Positions 46,841 through 58,766 of a DNA stretch of 64,000 nucleotides are shown here, in pieces. The translations under genes were made by a program, and so were the position numbers. This DNA is from Puccinia triticina (taxonomy: Eukaryota > Basidiomycota > Pucciniomycetes > Pucciniales > Pucciniaceae). Every line of letters starts with the position of its first letter. Positions within the stretch are counted from its first letter, which is position 1. The stretch is from assembly GCF_026914185.1 (NCBI RefSeq), contig NC_070560.1, positions 7,989,501-8,053,500 on the forward strand. The letters are read 5' to 3'. The notes under the pieces were generated by a model. The model did no database searches. It was not told the DNA's origin and saw only the letters and a program-made list of their open reading frames with translations.

Positions 46841-48005
46841 ATGACCGATGATAAGAGTGTCCCACCACACGACGAGTTGGTCGACTCCAAGACGCTCGAG
46901 GCGGCCGAGATGATCGGAGTGTTCGACCAAGACGGGAACGAGAGGCCGTTTGGCGGGCTCGTCCGGCATGGTAAAGTCTGTGTTGTCTTCATCAGGTAAT
47001 CCATCATCCACTCTACAATATTTGTTCTGTGTAGCCGGTGGACCACTCGATGCTGAACATTGTATCCCAATCGAAGACACTTTCTCTGTGGGTACTGTCA
47101 GGAGTTCCTCGTCGCCTTGAAGCAGCAGGTCGAGCAGAACCCGATTGGCGATAAGCAGATTATCGTGATCGGTTGTGGACATTGGTCGGTTATCAAATCC
47201 TACAAAGGTGTGTACTCTGTTCATACTTCTTCTGCTGGTTAATTTTTTTTCAAGGAAAAACAGATTGGGGACTGACTAAAATCAATCAAATTAATAGAAC
47301 TACTCGGAGATATCCCGTTCGATATTTATTCGGACAACACCGCCAATTTGTTCAGCTCCTTGGGAATGATGTGAGTCAACTGCCGAGTCGTCCCGATAGA
47401 CCTATTGAAGCCTAGTACTCATTGCCACTCGCATCGATTTCCGATCAGCTCTAAGTTCGATACCGGCGACCCCAAGACTCAAGGACGTTATATCACCCAG
47501 AGCCTCACCAATACCGTGCTCAACGCTCTGACCGTGCGTCGATCTTTACGGAATTCGACACTGTCCGAGTTAGGTTCACAGCACTGATGGTGGTATCTGA
47601 TATGTGTGTGCTTATTTAGAACGGCTGGAAGATGGGGACAAGTTCTTTCCTTCGCAGTGGTAAAATGGCCCAACTGGGTGGCGATTTTGTCTTTGTTGGT
47701 CAGTGCTATCCTTAGTAGCTTCGTTCAGATGTTCGGTGCAATGGACTAACAGGCTCGTTTCTGGACCCCTCTCATTCTTCGAAAATCAGATGGGGATTGT
47801 GTGCTTGCCCACAGGTTTGTCTCTCTGAATTTCACCTCGCCACACACTTTTCGAGCTTTATGCGCTATCTTCCCTGGAATGGCTGTCACGCAGATGAGTA
47901 CTGACCGATTTCCTTGTTTACGTGTGCTTTGCTTGCCATAGGATGAGAACTGCCAGAGATCACCTGGAGCCTGATGAGCTGTTGGAACGGTTCAACAAGC
48001 TTTGA
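46841..48005 (+). CDS. Peroxiredoxin-like AhpC/TSA_2 protein (PRXL2/AAED1 type)
   Basis: The exons 46841-46995, 47077-47207, 47298-47370, 47449-47533, 47620-47698, 47790-47814 and 47942-48005 give 203 residues. The thioredoxin-fold core shows 'VCVVFIRHFLCGYCQEFLVAL' with a C-x-x-C pair where peroxiredoxins have their active cysteine. It continues with 'IIVIGCGHWSVIKSYKELLG', 'PFDIYSDNTANLFSSLGM' and 'GDFVFVDGDCVLAHRMRTARDH'. The last block is the typical end of this family. It probably reduces peroxides or acts as a thiol redox protein in the cytosol (no signal peptide). The 25-nt sixth exon is supported by frame and by restoring the family end. Confidence 0.82.
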
Positions 48006-48383
48006 GATCCCCCGGTTTGCTCGTCTTATATTTCTTTTCTGCTTTTGATGATTGAGAAGGCCTGCACACGACATACCTTGTACTATATCGTATCTTGGGA
48101 CGGGTTTTCGACAATTCCTGCTCTGTCTCTCTCTACTTTTTTTGTTTGATTGGTTAGCATTGGAAGCAAGGAAGATGACCCTATTTCTGCATGTGTTCGC
48201 GTTCCCTTGAATTGTGTGTTATTTTTTGAGTGGGTTTCTGGGCGGGGCATGGTGTGCATAGTCGCCCTACGTGCTGCTGGATTATCTAGCTTTCGCCAAT
48301 CCATTGAGCTCGTCCAGCTCAGCCTGGCCGTGCACTCAGCGTTCCCCCGACAAGGCCGGGCCGTGCAAACCACCACACCCAAC

Positions 48384-51300
48384 ATGGAACCACCACCAAC
48401 CAGCACCACACCCGCCACACAGCCCGACAGCCCCACTGCTGCAGCATCCCTCGAGCAACCCAGCACCCCAGCCAGCAGCCGGCGAAGCCTCAAATGGTAC
48501 TCATCCATCGATCAGGCATTCCATCCAGCCGACCACCTCATCCCACCCGAATCCAGGGAAAGGTTTTACCTGGTACATACAATCTCAGCAGTTGTTTATA
48601 TCCACTCGAGAAGCGTGAATGAACCATTGTCCCACCTTGCTTTCCAGGATCTGTACTTGTTGAAGCCGGATAAGGAGCACCTGAGGGATACATTGGACCG
48701 GCTCAGCGTCCAGGAGCTGCTCGGCGTATACAGGCAGAACTTGAACGACTTGACCGGCTATGGGATCCGCTGTCTCAAAAACGCTGCCGAGATCGAGAAT
48801 GGCCTTGCCCAACAACCTACCCAGCCCTCAGTCGACCATCCGTCCGAGGACTCTGCCCTCAGTGAGCTAAACGAAGTTGATCAGATTCGACTGTCTAACG
48901 CTTTGGAGGTACTTCAGACCATGAAATGAAAACAGCCTTGTTTTCGTCTTTGTCATAAACAACTGACTGATGGTCACGTGTGGGTAGACACTATCGGCAA
49001 TCTCCAAAACGATCATGGCCAAAGAAGGATACGAAAACTTGAACCTCGATCTTATCAGTTTGATTGCTGGTTCCATCGACAACAGTGACCCGGTCTTCTC
49101 GGTTTGAGTCGTTGTTTTTTCATCCTCCAGATCCTGAACTTTCTGAAAAGGAGTCAACGGCCCATGCTGACCTTCTGGGTTTCAATCATTCTAAACAAAG
49201 GATTTCGTCTACAGTATTGATAAGATTCTCTCCGACCAAGCTCAATCATGTGCGCCTCTTTTGCCGATTGCTGTCGAATGAATGTGTGAAGGAATTTATC
49301 ATGCTCCTGATCATTATTGTCTCCAGTACGCACCCGTCATCGGACTCTCCAACTAGCTTTGTCCGTCGTTTCTGGTGTCAATCAAGGCTCGATCAATGCG
49401 TACTTCTTACGAAGGGATCTATTTAACACGATTGCCTCGGTGGGTATACAATCCATACTTGCGTATGTCTTATTGAATCCTGGGGCGCGTCACTCATACC
49501 TCCTCAACTTCCAAATCAAAATTGAGACAGCTGGTTGCAAGCCCCAAGACGGTCTCGTTGGTCTTCGATAGCGTCTTGCTCCTCGATCTGCTGGCCAACT
49601 TCAGACGTTTTGAATCTCGCAACCCATATCTTGTTAGGATGGAAGATTACGTAGACGAGAAGGCAATGGAAAGAATCATCAGTCTCAGTATCTTGGCTCT
49701 TGAGGATTTGAGAGTGTGAGCCATTGATTATTATCCCCCTATGTTAAACCAATTTGACTGATCTGTCCTCATTTTTTTTCAAGAGCTTATCAGGATATCA
49801 ATGCTTCGAAAAGTTCAAACTCCTCGTTGCTAGGACAAGTTACAAGCACAGTTTTAAGCGTCTTCACGAGTCCGCTATCAAGACAGGCCAATTCATCTAA
49901 TCGGACAATGAATCAAGCGTTTGACAGCCATCCGGGTCGGCCCACATGTATTCTACTGCCGATCTACGACCTCCTGTGTTCGAATACAACCTTCTTTAAC
50001 GTTCTGCTGTTGAGCAAACCCTTCTGGCAAAGCTTTCTCTCCTTTTCTAGCTACCTACTCTCTCATGCAAGCTCCAGTCCTCGCTCCGAGCTCTACGGAC
50101 GACTTGCTCTGGTCATTCTTATCCATTTGGCCGAAGAGGGTCAGAAGTTCGTCTGTGGCGCTGCCGATGAATCATTTCAAGTGGCCGTTGCGTTTTGTCG
50201 TGATGTAAGTGAAACCCATACAATCATTCTATAGATTGCTGATATGCTTGCTATATTCAATGCGGAAATTAGAGGCAACCACCACTGGGGCCGAGCTCAG
50301 ACTTAGAGAGAGCGCCGATCGCAGCCATGCTAGACTGTGGGATTCTGTATCTGCGGCACAATTTGCAGAGGAAGTTGAAGATCGAGACCCACCTGGTTTG
50401 TCTCCGTCTGATCCACGAGTTGTTGTTCTGTTTACAATCACATCAAGTCCGGCTTGAAGGGTTTGATTGGAGGGAGCTGTGGAGGGCCCTGTTCTCCCTC
50501 GCAAGTCGCGTGGGCTCCAGGATCGATGAACTGATGACAGTGCAGGATATCGATCGACTTGCTCAACAGGTGCGCTTGTCCTACTGTAGATGGTTGTCAC
50601 TACTACCCACCTCTATAATGACATTCTTGCGCCTGTTACCCAAATAGATTCTCGATATCTTATCTTTTGCCGCGATTTGGTCGGAGGTTTTATTTAAAGA
50701 CAATCTGACGACCGCGATCCTATATTTTGAAATTCTGAGATCTGAAGAGACAATCAAGAACTTAATAACAGTAGCCAACATAAGCAGTGGAGTTAATGGT
50801 AGTAACAATAACAATAGAGGTAGTGGTAGTTTCGGCAGGAAATCAAGCATGATTAGTAATGGCGTTGGTAGTAGCAGTAGCAATCTAGGCGTCAGTACAA
50901 TCGAATCGGTCAAAAACTTGAACACGATCATCAGCAAATCCAAATGGATCCTCGAGCAATCGAAGCACGCCAAGTATAAGGCGAGCGGGAGCCAGTCTTC
51001 GAAGCCGTCATTCAGCTTCTTCTTCTCCTCGGGCGCCAGCACGCCCAGCACCCAAGCCCCAAACAGTGGCAGCCCTGCTGCGCCAACTACCCTTGTCATC
51101 AGCTCCGCAGAGGACTGTCTTAACTTGCTCCAGGGCAGATTGAATGAGATCGGCTTGATTGATTCAGCGTCGTTAGAAAATCATCTCAGGAAGTTGAGTG
51201 TTTCCCTTCCCTATCTCCCTAGCTATCTCTCCCCCTCATAGAAGCGGAACCCCGCGTACTTTTGCTTTGTGTGCATCTTACTGATATATATCTTTGATGT

Positions 51301-51474
51301 AATCTTTCCGACCCATTCGTTCCTCGTGTTCCCTGCTTGACCGTTCGACCGTTTTCTGATGGGCCTGGGTTGGTTAATTATGGGATCAGGTATAGCGAGA
51401 CTGATAAGATCGAAGATCTCAAGAAATTCATCGCCATGGTTCCGGGGGATGTTTTCCAATTGATGGTCCTCTAA
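48384..51474 (+). CDS. ARMH3/UPF0588-like protein (DUF1741)
   Basis: A large multi-exon gene. Clear exons are 48384-48572, 48648-48908 and 48988 to about 49102; further ones lie near 49130-49210, 49330-50205, 50270-50570 and 50650-51210, with a last exon ending in TAA at 51472-51474. The start region encodes 'SLKWYSSIDQAFHP', then 'DLYLLKPDKEHLRDTLDRLS', 'IRLSNALETLSAISKTIM', 'ILNFLKRSQRPMLTFWVSI' and 'ENHLRKYSETDKIEDLKKFIAMVPGD', fitting the all-helical Armadillo-like family that includes human ARMH3 (C10orf76) and S. pombe UPF0588. Human ARMH3 works with GBF1/PI4KB at the Golgi; that role here is inference. A Ser/Asn-rich repeat lies at about 50780-50900. Middle splice sites are not all resolved. 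Confidence 0.7.
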
Positions 51475-52569
51475 TAATACAGTCTCAATTTTTGATTGTT
51501 CACATATTTCTTGTCCCTCGGCTAGTCGGTTTTATCTCTCCTTGCATCGCCTGTCCTTGTCCTTGTCGCCGTTGTCGCTGTATCTGGCGCTATCTGTTTA
51601 CTGCATTTCCTGGTTTCCTTTGATCCCTTGACATCCAACTGTGCATAAGATATATATTATTTATTTATTCGTTTTATCTGATCTCATATTGCGGTGTTGT
51701 ATCCTCTATCTGCTACGTTTACTGCACATTTGCATCACGTTCTAGTTTCCCTTCATGCTGGAAATACAATTAACGGGTGAACTTTAAGCCCTAACGGACA
51801 GTGTAAAAATACATCATCATGGGGCGATAGAATTCTGGAGGCAATCAGCTAGACCCTGCGCCAGAGGCAAGAGCACCGAGCACTTTTCCGTTTTACCCCT
51901 CAAAACTGGCCATGACAACTGGATGCTCAGGGCGTACTTGACACTACTTGGCTCATGCATATATGATATTGCTCGTTTTCTCTGGGCGATGGAGCTGCAC
52001 AGGGCGCAACAGAATCCAGTCACCTTCCTGGTTACAGAAGATCCAAATCCCGTTTACAAGATGGGTGAGTGATTCAAAGAAATCTGTACTTGGCCCTTGA
52101 TATGGGCAATAATCGCGCGTGTGGCATGGGCACACCGGGGCAAGGTAATAATCGCGCATGGCCAATGCAACAGCATGTAACTTCATGGACGCCGCGGTCT
52201 AAGGCCCTTGGAGACGGAAACAATCACCTTATGCTCGCTCATCTCGCCCCTGGTCTGGACGCCCTTCACCCTAAGGTTACTGGAGTAACCGCCAAGGAGG
52301 CATGCCAGCAGGAGCTTGACGAGAAGTTCCCCACCCTTACTAGCAGGCCTCCTCTATATAAGCTGAAACTCCCTCATGCTCCAGATGTCCTAGCAAGAAC
52401 CCATCCATCCCCTTGTTCCATAAAGAAATCTTCTACTTCTCAAATTATCACTTATCTGTCTATACAAACCGCAGCATCTATCCTGTAGATCTTAGTTCAT
52501 CCATTTGATCCTAGAGAAGTCTGGTTATCGAAACCCCTACTCCTTATCCCCGACAGACAAGTCAAAAAG
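51475..52569. other. Intergenic region before SOD-like gene B
   Basis: No gene is supported. Two copies of AATAATCGCGC (about 52107 and 52146) form a short direct repeat. A TATATAAGCTG word at about 52355-52365 may be the TATA region of the next gene. Confidence 0.4.
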
Positions 52570-53391
52570 ATGCTGGGCTCCAAGAACGGCTCATCAATCG
52601 GCATGCAATTCATGACCCTCCTGGTTCTGGCTTCGCAGTTCGGCATCATAGCCGCCGTTCCGAATCAACCCATCCCTCAAACCCCGGCCCCGACGTCCGC
52701 GACGGCACAGATGAAGGATGCAGCAGGCGTACTTAAGGCCACGTTTCTGTTCTACCATGGCAAAGATGGGCTAACCAACGTGGCAATCGAGTACTCCGGA
52801 GTGCCTTCCAAACATGAATTCATCCTTCACAGTAAGTCTGTTCATTCGTGCAAGCCTTATTGGAATAATAACTGAGTCCAAACTCTTTCTCCATCAGTTC
52901 ACGAAAGGGCGCATACCCCTGGCGATTGTTCAAATGCCGGTGTCGTCTACAACCCCACCAATGTCGTCGAAACTAAGAATTCTCATCCAATAGGGGTAAA
53001 TCTATATCTCCTCGGTCTTTTCTCGCCACTTACTTTGTTTTTCCGCCGCTCTATTTATTGTTGACTAACTTCTTCGTGGAACACTATTCATTACTAGAAT
53101 CTTTCGGCGAGACACGGGAAGCTACTGGTCGGCTATGGCGGCAAGACGACGCCGATCAAGTTTAGCGACTCGAAGTTGAAGCTCGCGCCCATCTCCGACG
53201 GTGGTATCATCGGCAGAACGGTGATGATCCACAACAGCAATAAGGACATCGTCGCTTGTGGTAAGCGGGCCGCTTTCCCCTTTGCTGTTGCTTCTTCCAC
53301 CTGAACAATACGCCCTTGAACCTTCTCACTTATTTACGTTTCTCTCTGTCTCTCTCGCTTCATCTTAGACATCATCAAGGTCAAAGCCTAA
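52570..53391 (+). CDS. Secreted SOD-like protein B
   Basis: The exons 52570-52831, 52898-52995, 53098-53260 and 53369-53391 give 181 residues. A hydrophobic signal segment 'MQFMTLLVLASQFGIIAAVP' follows eleven polar residues. SOD-like blocks are 'VAIEYSGVPSKHEFILHIHER', 'GDCSNAGVVYNPTN', 'NLSARHGKLLVGYG' and 'GIIGRTVMIHNSNKDIVAC'. The H-x-H pair and the late His are kept, but the His of the HFNP-type motif is Val ('VVYNP'), so one copper ligand appears lost. Four exons with the same phases as genes A, C and D. Dismutase activity is doubtful; a binding or decoy role is speculation. Confidence 0.8.
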
Positions 53392-54186
53392 TCTGTTCCA
53401 GACAGTCTGACCATTATCATTCGGAAACCTACAAGCCATCGAAACCTGCAGTCTCTCCACGCTTGTGGGCGTCTTTTTTGTCCGGGTGCATCTATATTCT
53501 ATGTCTTGAAAGTTGTGATACTCTGCCCTTTGAGAATCGATTCTCCCCCATCCTTCCCTTTCGCTTCGATCGTTGTTGTAATATGTTTTATCTTGTAAAA
53601 TTGACTTTTAAATGACATCTCCGATTATTCTCTCAAAATTAAATCATGAAAAGTTAAAATTTGAATCACTACACACTCAAGCAAAAGCTGGTTGCGAACT
53701 TAACATTGGGATCATGTTTTCTCACAGTTGATTCAAGTCGAGCAGGTCGTTTTCGAAGCGAGCACATATTCCTTCATAATTCAGCCTGTCCATAATCAGA
53801 AAAATAAAACTTGAAGTTCAATGTGGCACGCCCATTGGCATGGCTGGTGGATTTGAGTAACCTCAGTTTTGAAACACCCCTATTTCGAAGTTTCTCTTGG
53901 AAGACTTGAAATCCCCCTAGCAAACCAGGTGATTTATGAATATGATACAAATATTAAGCACACTAATTACAAGAAAACCAGCATGAAGCGTATTTTTGAC
54001 ACCCTTCGCATAGAATGAACACGAAATTGGAAAGAGAATATTCAATGAGTATAGTAATTGAGGTAATGTGATGCATGACAGGCCACATTCGGATTTATCC
54101 CATCGACCAGGTTTTTCTTTAGTAGGATAAAAGAAGCCCCGTTGCTTTGCCGTCCAAGTGCTGTAGCGGCGTATGTTCCTGCGGGA
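53392..54186. other. Convergent 3' region of SOD-like genes B and C
   Basis: The stretch is AT-rich and no gene is seen. It holds the 3' untranslated regions of two convergent genes. Confidence 0.4.
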
Positions 54187-55034
54187 TCAAAGCAAATCGC
54201 CTACGATTTTCTCAGCTGGGGAAGCCGCTGTGGGAATTATCGTGCCTTTGAAACAGAAGTATTATTTCAATTATTTTAAGAAATGATTAATTCAGGCAGG
54301 ACCTAAAGTTGGAGACTCACCACAGGCCAACTTTATTTTGTTTGGGCCGTGAATCACGATGCTTCGATAGAAAATTCCGCCCCCTGTACGAGAAAGCTGT
54401 AAGGAGCTGTCCTCGTAGGTTGTACTAAAAACTGATTGGCGGCTTAAAAGGTTTCCATGTTTTCCTGCCAGGTCCTTTTTTCCAAATTGCAGAAAGGATG
54501 AGAAAAGTCGTGTCTGTTAACAAGAGTAAAAAAAAAAAGGGCTAGAGAACAACCGAGAGTTCTAACAGGTGAGAATCAAATTGCTTACCCCAATTTCACA
54601 CAGCTTCGGGTTGGCGGGGTCACAATGTCCTGCTAGGGCCTTAGTAGGATTAAAATGAGGCCCAGTCGCGGTGCAGTTAGAGTTCACTCCAACACCGTAT
54701 GAGTGGACTGGAGATAGGATGGAAAAAGTAATCCTAGAATTAGATCTCAGCGGGTCGAGTGCTCAAGATGCAATGACTTGTACTCACTATGGTAAGGATT
54801 GTCGAATCCACTTCTTAATCCAGTGACACTGACGTCAACTCTGGTCGCGGAGGTAGATGGGTTGGAGGAGAACTTGAAAGTGGCGGTTATCCCTGAGCCC
54901 GTGAATGATGCCCTAGCTATATCACTACCGCTTGAAGCGTTATCGAGCCCTACTAAGCTGAGCCCTTGTACCAATCCGAGAACCGATATGCAGAGGGCGA
55001 TCTGGACTGAGAGGCGAGATCCAAAATGAAACAT
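54187..55034 (-). CDS. Secreted Cu-only superoxide-dismutase-like protein C
   Basis: The exons (minus) 55034-54788, 54707-54589, 54474-54321 and 54245-54187 give 192 residues. Residues 1-24 form a signal peptide. It is the best-preserved member of the family here: 'GITATFKFSS', 'PYHIHSYGVGVNSNCTATG', 'PHFNPTKALAGHCDP', 'LCEIGDLAGKHGNL', 'GGIFYRSIVIHGPNKIKLAC'. The four copper ligands (H-x-H, the H of HFNP, the late H) are all present. The 'C-x-x-GDL-x-GKHG' block is that of fungal extracellular Cu-only SODs such as Candida Sod5, which lack a zinc site (family knowledge). It may detoxify host superoxide at the cell surface. No GPI signal is obvious. Confidence 0.85.
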
Positions 55035-57026
55035 GGTCTGATTTTTTACAGATGAAATCGAGAATCAAATATGCAACACGGGTATGGGGGATGAGGGGAA
55101 AGTTGATGAGGGTACGGAAGGGTGTCAACATGATATGACTTCAACTTTATATGTACCGAGATTCTTGCAAAGCGAGGTCCAGCATGGTGCCAATCTTGCT
55201 CTCTGGACCTAGGCCGGTGTAGGTGGTGACATGTGAGTCGCGAAAATGGCTCAATGGATTGATCTGGCTTCACTACCGGATGGGCAGGCGTAATCAACTG
55301 TCCGGAAGAGACATCCACTCCCACACATTAGACTGTGGTGCTTCTGTGAGGAAAGTTGTTCATTTTGGTGACCACATGGCAAGCAAGCCAACATTATTCT
55401 CATGCTTCTGAGCAGCCTTCAGTATTTTCAGTTTGGTTCTGGGACGATCTCCGTCAATGGCATTGGGACCCAGCCCGTTATAATTAAGGAAAAAATTAAA
55501 AAGGTAATATTATCAGAACAAGTCAAAGGAGAATCCTTTAATCCACATCTCTAGCCACCGAGTGTAAGTTTGGCAAGAATGGACACTATCTGCTAATCTT
55601 GAGTGGACGTGGACCGGGTTTGGCTCGCTCATCTCACTGACACAAGATGCCATGATTCAGTTGTTCAACCGAGAACCCTATTGAACCGGAAATTCCGGGT
55701 TACTCGCGCAATCGTAATTTTGTAAGACTCTGGCATCATGATCTACAGCGTGTACCAGACGGCGGCCGGTCTTTTGATAAATCAAGAGATTGATCAGCTA
55801 CATAACGTATTTTAATATTTTAAAGAATATCAAACCACTGTTGACTCATTTCTTATAACCCACGGAAGCACTAGAGTTCTGTAAAATGACCACCACTCGA
55901 ATTTCACGCGTCTCTAGACTGTTACTCAGTTAGAATCACCCTTTCAGTTCAATTTACCATCTACTTGACGCCAGCGTTCAACTTAGCCGCCTAGAAACGG
56001 GTGCCATAGAGCTGTAAACATGGCTGGAGATCGAAGTCGGCTGGGAAGGCTGCCGGTCGGAACCATTGCTTGGCAATGAAATCCTTTAATGAAACCCCAT
56101 CAAGCCATATGCGGCCAGTTTTTCGCCAGCAAGAGACTCCCTGATTCTCACTTTGTATGTGCATCGGAGCCAACCAGTGTCAAGTGAGACAGGCCTTCGA
56201 AAAAGTCCACCCCGTTAATGAACTATGAAGTCTATGCAACCGTTATTCTTTTAATCAAGAACTTGCATCACCTATGGGCAGAGGTACGTAAGCGGAGGTA
56301 GAAACCGGAAACAATCTTTAATGTGCTCCTTATCCACGGTGAATGGCTACTGCATCTCAGACTGCATAGCTACAATTAGCACTTTGCGCCGAGACACAGA
56401 TAGGAGGTGATCCACCCGGAGAAGTATCCATGGATCTCGTTTCGTCGAGCTTAAAAATATCGGATGATAATGAAAATTTATCAGCCAGAAACTGGGGTGT
56501 TGACATGGCCAAAATATCAACACGCATGATGGGCGAATCCCGGGAGTCAAGAAAGAAACGAGTGCTTGGAACCTCGTGATGAAAAATACACCGACTTATG
56601 CCAACCGAAGAAACTGAAAGTTAATAGCGCTCTCTGGCTGCTTAGCTACCTTCAAGTCGGCATGAGTCCCTTCACAACAAGTGCTTTACTAGACCAACCG
56701 TTTGCCGACATGAGCTTATTTTGCGAGCGCGATATTGCCTCATCAACAGCACATATAAGTGCTGGCTTGAGCAGCTGATTTGATCACGTTTATGTCCCCT
56801 AAGCAAAGCTCTTCGGTACCTTAGTTTCCAATCCACTAGTGATATTTCGAGTAAACAGTGAATTTCACCAAAGGATTTCTAGTGAATACTTTTCTGCACC
56901 ATAATCACCAATATAAAATAGTCCAATTACAAAATTCTCCGCACGGCAATCCCAATTCAACTCAAATCAAATCACTCCACGCTTGCTTTGTGCACAAACT
57001 TCTGTTTCCTAGTATACTGAGCCAGT
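55035..57026. promoter_or_regulatory. 2-kb divergent region between SOD-like genes C and D
   Basis: This is the shared upstream region of two divergent SOD-like genes. No gene is seen; short frames lack domain features. It is AT-rich, with no clear repeat. Confidence 0.4.
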
Positions 57027-57825
57027 ATGAACCCTCAAATTGTAAAGTCAGTCAATGGCCTAGGGCTAGTATTCTTCATTTTTGCTTGTGTTCCCGCCAT
57101 CGTCCGTGGAGCAGGAACCCCACGACCCATTCCCAAGCCAGGACCCACGCCTGGCCCAGTAAGTTGTGCCGTTCAGATTACTTCAACACTCGGAATTACG
57201 GGGTTTGTGGAGTTCAAGCCAGTTTCGGGAGGCGTTCAGGTCTCAATGATAGTCGATGGCTTGAGGAAGGAAGCACATGCATGTCATGGCGAGTACTTGC
57301 TACTTGGATGGCTACTTTTTCTCGACAACCATTCGTACTTATCAAGTATTTATTTGCTTCAAATTTTGATGCAGTTCACGTAAATGCAGTTCAAATAAAT
57401 GGCGGTAACGTTGTCAACTGTCCATCGGCAGGGGCCAACTTTGATTTATTAGGCAAGACGCCTAACTGTCCCGTCGGCTCACCTCAAAACAACTGCCAGA
57501 CTGGCGTAAGTTAGCAAAACCCACAATATGTATTATAGATTCTTATTGAGCACTTCTCTTTGGATCTGAATGTGACTTCAGGATTTGACGGGTAAAGGAG
57601 GAAAGCTGAATCCTCTTACAGCTGGTGGGCGTGCTCAGCCCCGGCCATATGTGGACAAAGTCTTAAAAATGACAGACCTTAGTGGAAAGAGTGTTGTTGT
57701 TCATGATCCTGCAAATGGAAATTTCATTGCTTGTGGTAAGAGATCTTGCAGAAAACTTCGAGTGAGTTTGGTTATCTTCTTACTAATTCCTTTTCTGATT
57801 TCCAGGTAATATTTTTTGTGTATGA
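57027..57825 (+). CDS. Secreted SOD-like protein D
   Basis: The exons 57027-57288, 57375-57505, 57582-57735 and 57806-57825 give 188 residues. The first intron would use a GC donor (G|GCGAGT), needed to keep the frame and the H-x-H motif. The signal peptide covers about residues 1-28, followed by a Pro-rich stretch 'PRPIPKPGPTPGPVSC'. SOD-like blocks are 'ACHVHVNAVQ', 'NCPSAGANFDLLG', 'DLTGKGGKL' and 'LSGKSVVVHDPANGNFIAC'. The H-x-H pair and late His remain; the bridging His position is Asn ('ANF') and the GKHG His is Gly. It belongs with genes A-C by exon structure. Enzyme activity is unlikely. Confidence 0.78.
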
Positions 57826-58324
57826 CCTGCTTGATGCGACATATATCAACTTGATTTTAGGATATTTCACATTAACCCACTCAAGAGTCAAAGTGGTCAC
57901 CATTTCACCATAGTGTACTTAATTGAAATGCCAATTATTCAATATTGGATCCAACCTTGTTTTCATGTTTTTATTATGGCCATTGGCAGGCTGGAAGTTT
58001 GACTGATGAACATAAATATAAGAAAATTTGGACAGGTTTTAATTTTTCTCTGTTTACCCATTTGTTTTTCAGCAGGAATGGTTTCCTTTCTCCTGGAGAA
58101 TTTACTGTTCTACATTTTTGTTTTTCTTTGCACTATTAGAGAGTTTCAAGCTTGAATTTTGCTACATGCAGGAACAAGTTCAGAGATCCCCAGTTCAGGA
58201 AATTTGTAATCCAAAACCTTCAATCCTGTGCACTGGTTTAGTGATAGAGCTCAGGTCTGGATGCGCTTTTCCATGTCTAAGATCTCTGCATCTTGATTAC
58301 TGGTACCCAGATAGTATCAGTGTG
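57826..58324. other. Intergenic, downstream of SOD-like gene D
   Basis: The stretch is AT-rich and no gene is seen; it ends at a SINE copy. Confidence 0.4.
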
Positions 58325-58412
58325 TTTTGAAACTATAAATTATTATTTTTCCTGTGGGATTTGAACCCAGATCTCTTGTATCCATGTCAAGGGTATTCTG
58401 ATACGCAGACCC
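58325..58412 (-). mobile_element. tRNA-derived SINE, copy 2
   Basis: On the minus strand the tRNA-like head contains 'TTGACATGGATACAAGAGA' and a T arm GGGTTCAAATCCC, followed by an ATAATAATTTATAG tail. It matches copy 1 (13741-13832) through the head and the first tail bases, then the two diverge. The 5' part of the head (58390-58412) is more decayed than in copy 1. Confidence 0.62.
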
Positions 58413-58766
58413 GGATATCCGATGATGTCATAGGTTCCCCGCTGCAACTTTCTTGGTCGATCATGACGTAATCAGATCTGGACTGGAGTGGTGAGTCAGC
58501 TGATCGATCTCAGATTGGCCGTGCCAGGGCCACAGTCCACTGAAACCATATCACAATAATACATATCCGACTTGGCCTTGGGTATGTTGCAGTGCCACGC
58601 ATTCATCCATCTATCCATCCATGGTTCTTGGTTCCTTCGTGTTGATTGTATAATCTGCTTGACTCGTATCGGAGAAAGCGTTGGTTAATCACTTGGCCTC
58701 CGATCCTCTGTTCAGATCCGTCTTTCGAAAAGTAGTATCTAGCCGGCTTGTTTGGCGGTAACGCAC
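58413..58766. promoter_or_regulatory. Upstream region of glycogenin
   Basis: This gap of about 350 bp before the glycogenin start contains a (CATC)n-like tract at about 58603-58622. No gene is seen. Confidence 0.35.

Noticed and set aside
48150..48383. Upstream extension of the ARMH3-like first exon
   Set aside because: The frame is open to 48150 but the extra residues show no conservation I recognise; the ATG at 48384 starts right before the Pro/Ser-rich leader.
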